Positions 60,853 to 64,000 of a stretch of 64,000 nt of DNA are shown in pieces; within the stretch, counting starts at the first letter, position 1; each line of letters opens with the position of its first letter. The notes below the pieces were generated by a model. That model made no database searches, was not told where the DNA came from, and worked only from the letters and a program-made list of their open reading frames with translations. The position numbers were made by a program, and so were the translations under genes. The DNA comes from Tabrizicola sp. (GTDB lineage: Bacteria; Pseudomonadota; Alphaproteobacteria; Rhodobacterales; Rhodobacteraceae), in assembly GCF_030694085.1 (NCBI RefSeq), contig NZ_JAUXZE010000082.1, forward strand, positions 186,001 to 250,000, in the 5' to 3' direction.

Positions 60853-61641
60853 ATGGATTTTACCCAGGCAGTGCCGCTTTTCCGCCGACTGGCGCTGGAC
60901 GCGGGCGCACGTATCCTTGAGGTCTACCACGGCCCGGACTTCGAGGTCCGCGCCAAGGGCGACGCCTCGCCAGTGACCGAAGCCGACGAGGCGGCGGATG
61001 CGGTCATCTCGGCCGGTCTGCGGGCCGCCTTCCCCGATGTGCCCCTGATCACCGAGGAACAGGCCGCCAGCCACGCGCTGACCGCCACCACCTTCTTCAT
61101 CGTCGACCCCCTGGACGGCACCAAGGAGTTCGTCCAGCGGCGCGGCGACTTCACCGTCAACATCGCTTACGTGCGCGACGGTATCCCCACCCTGGGTGTC
61201 GTCTACGCCCCCGCCAAGGGGCGGCTGTTCTACACCCTGCCCGACGGCACTTCGGTCGAGGAAACCGGCCCCTTCGGCCCCGAACCCGGCCCCCAGACGC
61301 CGCTTCGGGTTTCCACCCCCGACAACGCCGCGCTGATGGTCGTCGCCTCCAAGTCCCACCGCGACCAGGCGACCGACGACTACATCGCACGCTACGCGGT
61401 CAAGGACATGACCTCGGCCGGGTCCAGCCTCAAGTTCTGCCTGGTGGCGACGGGCGAGGCCGACCTTTACCCCCGCCTTGGCCGCACGATGGAATGGGAC
61501 ACCGCCGCCGGGGACGCCGTCCTGCGCGGGGCAGGGGGCCATGTCGTCCGCTTCGACGACCACACACCGCTCGGCTATGGCAAGCCTGGCTGGGACAACC
61601 CGTTCTTCATCGCCTACGCGCCGGGGGTGGTGCTGAAATGA
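60853..61641 (+). CDS. cysQ: 3'(2'),5'-bisphosphate nucleotidase CysQ
   Basis: A 262-residue inositol-monophosphatase-fold enzyme that hydrolyses PAP from sulfate assimilation or sulfotransfer to AMP. Metal site: EEQAA and DPLDGTKEFV (about residues 75-92), then WDTAAGDAVL near the C-terminus. ATG 60853 follows GGAG; GTG 60850 is adjacent. Stop overlaps the kdsB start (ATGA), coupling it to Kdo activation; a link to sulfated polysaccharide is possible but not shown. Confidence 0.93.
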   Translation: MDFTQAVPLFRRLALDAGARILEVYHGPDFEVRAKGDASPVTEADEAADAVISAGLRAAFPDVPLITEEQAASHALTATTFFIVDPLDGTKEFVQRRGDFTVNIAYVRDGIPTLGVVYAPAKGRLFYTLPDGTSVEETGPFGPEPGPQTPLRVSTPDNAALMVVASKSHRDQATDDYIARYAVKDMTSAGSSLKFCLVATGEADLYPRLGRTMEWDTAAGDAVLRGAGGHVVRFDDHTPLGYGKPGWDNPFFIAYAPGVVLK

Positions 61642-62429
61642 GCACCCTGATCGCCATCCCCGCCCGCTATGCCAGCACGCGCTACCCCGGCAAGCCGCTG
61701 GTCACCCTGCGCGGCCCCGACGGCGACAAGACCCTGATCCGTCGCAGCTGGGAGGCAGCGATGGCCGTCCGAGGCGCGGACCGGGTCGTCGTCGCTACGG
61801 ACGACGCCCGAATCGCCGACCATGCCTCCGCCTTCGGCGCCGAAGTGGTGATGACCTCGCAGGGCGCGCGCAACGGCACCGAACGCTGCGCCGAGGTGGC
61901 CGCGCAGCTTCCCGGCTTCGACATCATCGTGAACCTTCAAGGCGACGCGCCGCTGACACCCCCCTGGTTCGTCGAAGACCTGATCGCGGGCCTTGACGCC
62001 GACCCGCAGGCCCAGATCGCCACCCCGGTTCTGCGCTGCGACGGGCAGGCGCTTGCCAGCCTGCTGGCCGACCGCAAGGCGGGCCGCGTCGGCGGCACCA
62101 CGGCGGTCTTCGACACACACCACCACGGGCTATATTTCTCCAAGGAAGTCATCCCCTTCACCTCTGCCCCCTACGCGCCCGAAGCCCCCACCCCGGTCTT
62201 CCACCACGTCGGCGTCTACGCCTACCGACCCGCCGCGCTGGCAGCCTACCCCACATGGCCGCTGGGCACGCTGGAGCAGCTTGAAGGCCTGGAGCAGCTT
62301 CGGTTCCTGGAAAACGGCCATCCCGTGCTTTGCGTTCAGGTCGAGGCCCGCGGCCGCCAGTTCTGGGAACTGAACAACCCCTCTGACGTTGCGATAATCG
62401 AAAGGATGCTTTCCGCCGCACCTGGCTGA
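61638..62429 (+). CDS. kdsB: 3-deoxy-manno-octulosonate cytidylyltransferase
   Basis: A 263-residue enzyme that activates Kdo as CMP-Kdo for LPS core (or capsule linker) synthesis. The N-terminus IAIPARYASTRYPGKPLV is the nucleotide-binding loop, VVVATDD and NLQGDAPL hold the metal-binding Asp, and QLEGLEQLRFLENG is a family motif. The D in QGDAPL is followed by Ala where many members have Glu (QGDEPL). ATG 61638 overlaps the cysQ stop. Confidence 0.93.
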   Translation: MSTLIAIPARYASTRYPGKPLVTLRGPDGDKTLIRRSWEAAMAVRGADRVVVATDDARIADHASAFGAEVVMTSQGARNGTERCAEVAAQLPGFDIIVNLQGDAPLTPPWFVEDLIAGLDADPQAQIATPVLRCDGQALASLLADRKAGRVGGTTAVFDTHHHGLYFSKEVIPFTSAPYAPEAPTPVFHHVGVYAYRPAALAAYPTWPLGTLEQLEGLEQLRFLENGHPVLCVQVEARGRQFWELNNPSDVAIIERMLSAAPG

Positions 62430-62618
62430 TGAATCCCTGACTTGACCTGCGGCCATAGGTCCGAACGGTCATCGGGACGACGTTTTTTGGTGCGAAACCT
62501 TGCCACATCGGGCAGGTTACCAATATTGCCGCGGCTCTGCCCGCATAAGGTCAGATTCGCCAGCCAATGCATTCGGACCAAAGCTATTGATCACGACCAG
62601 ACGGGGTTAGGACGAGTC

Positions 62619-63515
62619 ATGAAACCGAAGAAGATCACCAAGGCAGTGTTTCCGGTCGCCGGTCTGGGCACGCGATTTCTGCCGGCCACCAAGTCGATCC
62701 CGAAAGAGATCATGACATTGGTCGACCGGCCGCTGATCCAGTACGCCATCGACGAAGCCCGCGCCGCCGGGATCAAGGAATTCATCTTCGTCACCTCGCG
62801 CGGCAAGTCCGCGCTTGAGGACTATTTCGACCACGCGCCGGAACTGGAATCCGAACTCCGCCGCAAGAACAAGACCGACCTTCTGGAGATCCTCAAGGAC
62901 ACCAACATGGATTCGGGCGCCATCGCCTATGTCCGGCAGAACCGGCCGATGGGTCTGGGCCACGCCGTCTGGTGCGCCCGTCGCCTGATCGGGAACGAAC
63001 CCTTCGCCGTCCTTCTGCCCGATGACGTGATCGCCGCCGAAAAGCCCTGCCTGCAACAGATGGTCGAGGCGCATGCCGAAACCGGCGGCTGCATGGTCGC
63101 AGCGATGGAGGTCGCGCCAAAGCGGACCTCCAGCTACGGCATCCTCGACATCGCCGAGGACGACGGCCAGATCGTCAAGGTCAAGGGCATGGTCGAAAAG
63201 CCCAAGGCCGGGGACGCGCCCTCGAACCTGGCCGTGATCGGCCGCTACATCCTGACGCCGCAGGTGCTGACCAACCTGAACAAGATAAAGCAGGGCGCGG
63301 GCGGGGAAATCCAGCTGACCGACGCCATCGCACAAGAGACAAAGAAAAAGGGCGGCGTCTTCGGCCTGCGCTTCCGCGGTCAGCGTTATGACTGCGGCTC
63401 GAAGATCGGGTTCCTGCAGGCGACCGTCGCCTTCGGCCTTTCGCGGCCCGAGTTTGGCGAAGAGTTCGCCAGCTTCCTGCACGAGATGGTGGCGATGCAG
63501 AAAGCTGCGCAATAG
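62619..63515 (+). CDS. galU: UTP-glucose-1-phosphate uridylyltransferase
   Basis: A 298-residue enzyme that makes UDP-glucose for polysaccharides and glycolipids. The N-terminal VFPVAGLGTRFLPATKSIPKEI binds UTP; PMGLGHAVWCAR, PDDVIAAEKPC and VEKPKAG are family motifs. The 189-bp gap before it contains TTGCCA with a CAATAT-like -10 and an inverted GGGCAG/CTGCCC repeat, so it probably has its own promoter. The glycosyltransferase follows directly. Confidence 0.96.
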   Translation: MKPKKITKAVFPVAGLGTRFLPATKSIPKEIMTLVDRPLIQYAIDEARAAGIKEFIFVTSRGKSALEDYFDHAPELESELRRKNKTDLLEILKDTNMDSGAIAYVRQNRPMGLGHAVWCARRLIGNEPFAVLLPDDVIAAEKPCLQQMVEAHAETGGCMVAAMEVAPKRTSSYGILDIAEDDGQIVKVKGMVEKPKAGDAPSNLAVIGRYILTPQVLTNLNKIKQGAGGEIQLTDAIAQETKKKGGVFGLRFRGQRYDCGSKIGFLQATVAFGLSRPEFGEEFASFLHEMVAMQKAAQ

Positions 63516-63526
63516 GTCGGGGAACG

Positions 63527-64000
63527 GTCACGCGCCTCGCCGATCTGCCCCATGCCTGCCCCATCGGCACGCTGGGCGCGCCGCCCGGCGGCATTGCGGG
63601 CGCGCTTCTGGCCCTGAAGCTTCGGACCCGCCGCCAGCGCCTGCTGCTGCGGGCGCTGGAGCGTCGTCGCCAGCTTTCCGTGGTGCAGGACCGGACGGCG
63701 CAAATTGGGGCGGGCGACATCCTCTGCTTTCTCTGCGTCCGCAACGAAGCCGACCGCCTGCCGCATTTCCTGCGCCACCATCGCGCGCTGGGGGTCCGGC
63801 ACTTCCTGGTGGTGGACAACGCCAGCACCGACGGCTCGTCGGACCTACTGCGCGACCAGCCGGATCTGTCGCTCTGGCACACCCAGGCCAGCTACAAGGC
63901 CTCGCGCTTCGGGATGGACTGGCTGACCTGGCTGATGATGCGACACGGGTCGGGCCACTGGTGCTTGACGCTGGATGCAGATGAGCTGCTGATCTACCCC
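63527..64000 (+). CDS. glycosyltransferase family 2-type protein (3'-truncated, start codon unclear)
   Basis: The frame runs to the window edge. Visible motifs are ILCFLCVRNEADRLPHFLRH, HFLVVDNASTDGS and LTLDADELL (the DxD-like metal site), as in GT2/GT92-type enzymes. Coding-like sequence (RLADLPHACPIGTLGAPPGG) begins just after galU. No ATG, GTG or TTG lies in frame between there and GTG 63680, where only the later part would be made. I mark the frame from GTC 63527, behind GGGGAACG; the true start is uncertain. Likely acts on surface polysaccharide with UDP-sugars. Confidence 0.7.

Overview
The window is high-GC DNA from an alphaproteobacterium of the Rhodobacteraceae/Paracoccaceae group (Rhodobacter-like). 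The placement rests on gene content and order: a sorbitol/mannitol operon of the Rhodobacter smo-mtlK type, a secA locus divergent from a peptidylprolyl isomerase-argJ-mutT operon, comF-grxC-nitrilase-marR, rimP-nusA-ylxR-infB, a SQR/DUF5368 pair, and a candidate FnrL-type box. The region is chromosomal and mostly core. I see no insertion sequence, prophage, CRISPR array, tRNA or rRNA gene, and no stretch over 300 bases without a gene.

Layout. 1-7.4 kb: truncated alpha/beta hydrolase, DUF3137 membrane protein, argG, a polytopic membrane protein, ilvA, and an Hpt protein divergent from a receiver-PP2C phosphatase. 6.9-15.3 kb: Nudix hydrolase, Hsp33 with a heat-shock-like promoter, CoA pyrophosphatase, CCA-adding enzyme, a pair of ABC exporters and an RNA methyltransferase. 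15.4-20.4 kb: two L,D-transpeptidase-fold proteins around a CAP-domain protein, DUF5368, a Tat-exported SQR-like flavoprotein with an Fnr-like box, and hemH. 20.4-26.8 kb: degenerate methyltransferase, comF, grxC, Nit1-like amidase, MarR regulator, YjbH/YjbF exopolysaccharide proteins and a tiny secreted protein. 26.8-33 kb: tamA-tamB and a methyltransferase. 33-38.7 kb: rimP-nusA-ylxR-infB, with a candidate attenuator in its leader. 38.8-47 kb: mutT, argJ and a parvulin divergent from secA, then a secreted protein of unknown function and a periplasmic-binding-protein/OmpA fusion. 47-55.1 kb: complete polyol uptake and oxidation operon (HAD, SorC regulator, binding protein, two permeases, ATPase, two dehydrogenases). 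55.1-59.3 kb: radC, dnaJ, dnaK. 59.3-64 kb: an SH3-like protein and an ABC-2 polysaccharide export permease, divergent from cysQ-kdsB, then galU and a glycosyltransferase cut by the window end.

How the genes work together. Many neighbours are translationally coupled through ATGA or GTGA overlaps (hslO-nudL-cca, ABC-methyltransferase, grxC-nit1-marR, yjbH-yjbF, tamA-tamB, ylxR-infB, HAD-smoC, smoK-smoS, cysQ-kdsB). Envelope and surface-polysaccharide functions recur (TamAB, YjbHF, L,D-transpeptidases, KpsM-like, KdsB, GalU, GT2). Proteostasis genes (hslO, dnaKJ, secA, the parvulin) and the translation/transcription operon make up much of the rest.

The least explained signals are regulatory. 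A 15-bp palindrome sits just past the stop codons of argG, hemH and infB. A rimP leader carries a promoter followed by a terminator. A structured secA leader contains a five-codon ORF. Four short palindromes lie in 68 bp before a 65-residue secreted protein. A candidate class II Fnr-type promoter precedes the SQR-like operon. I did not find a convincing new multi-gene system.
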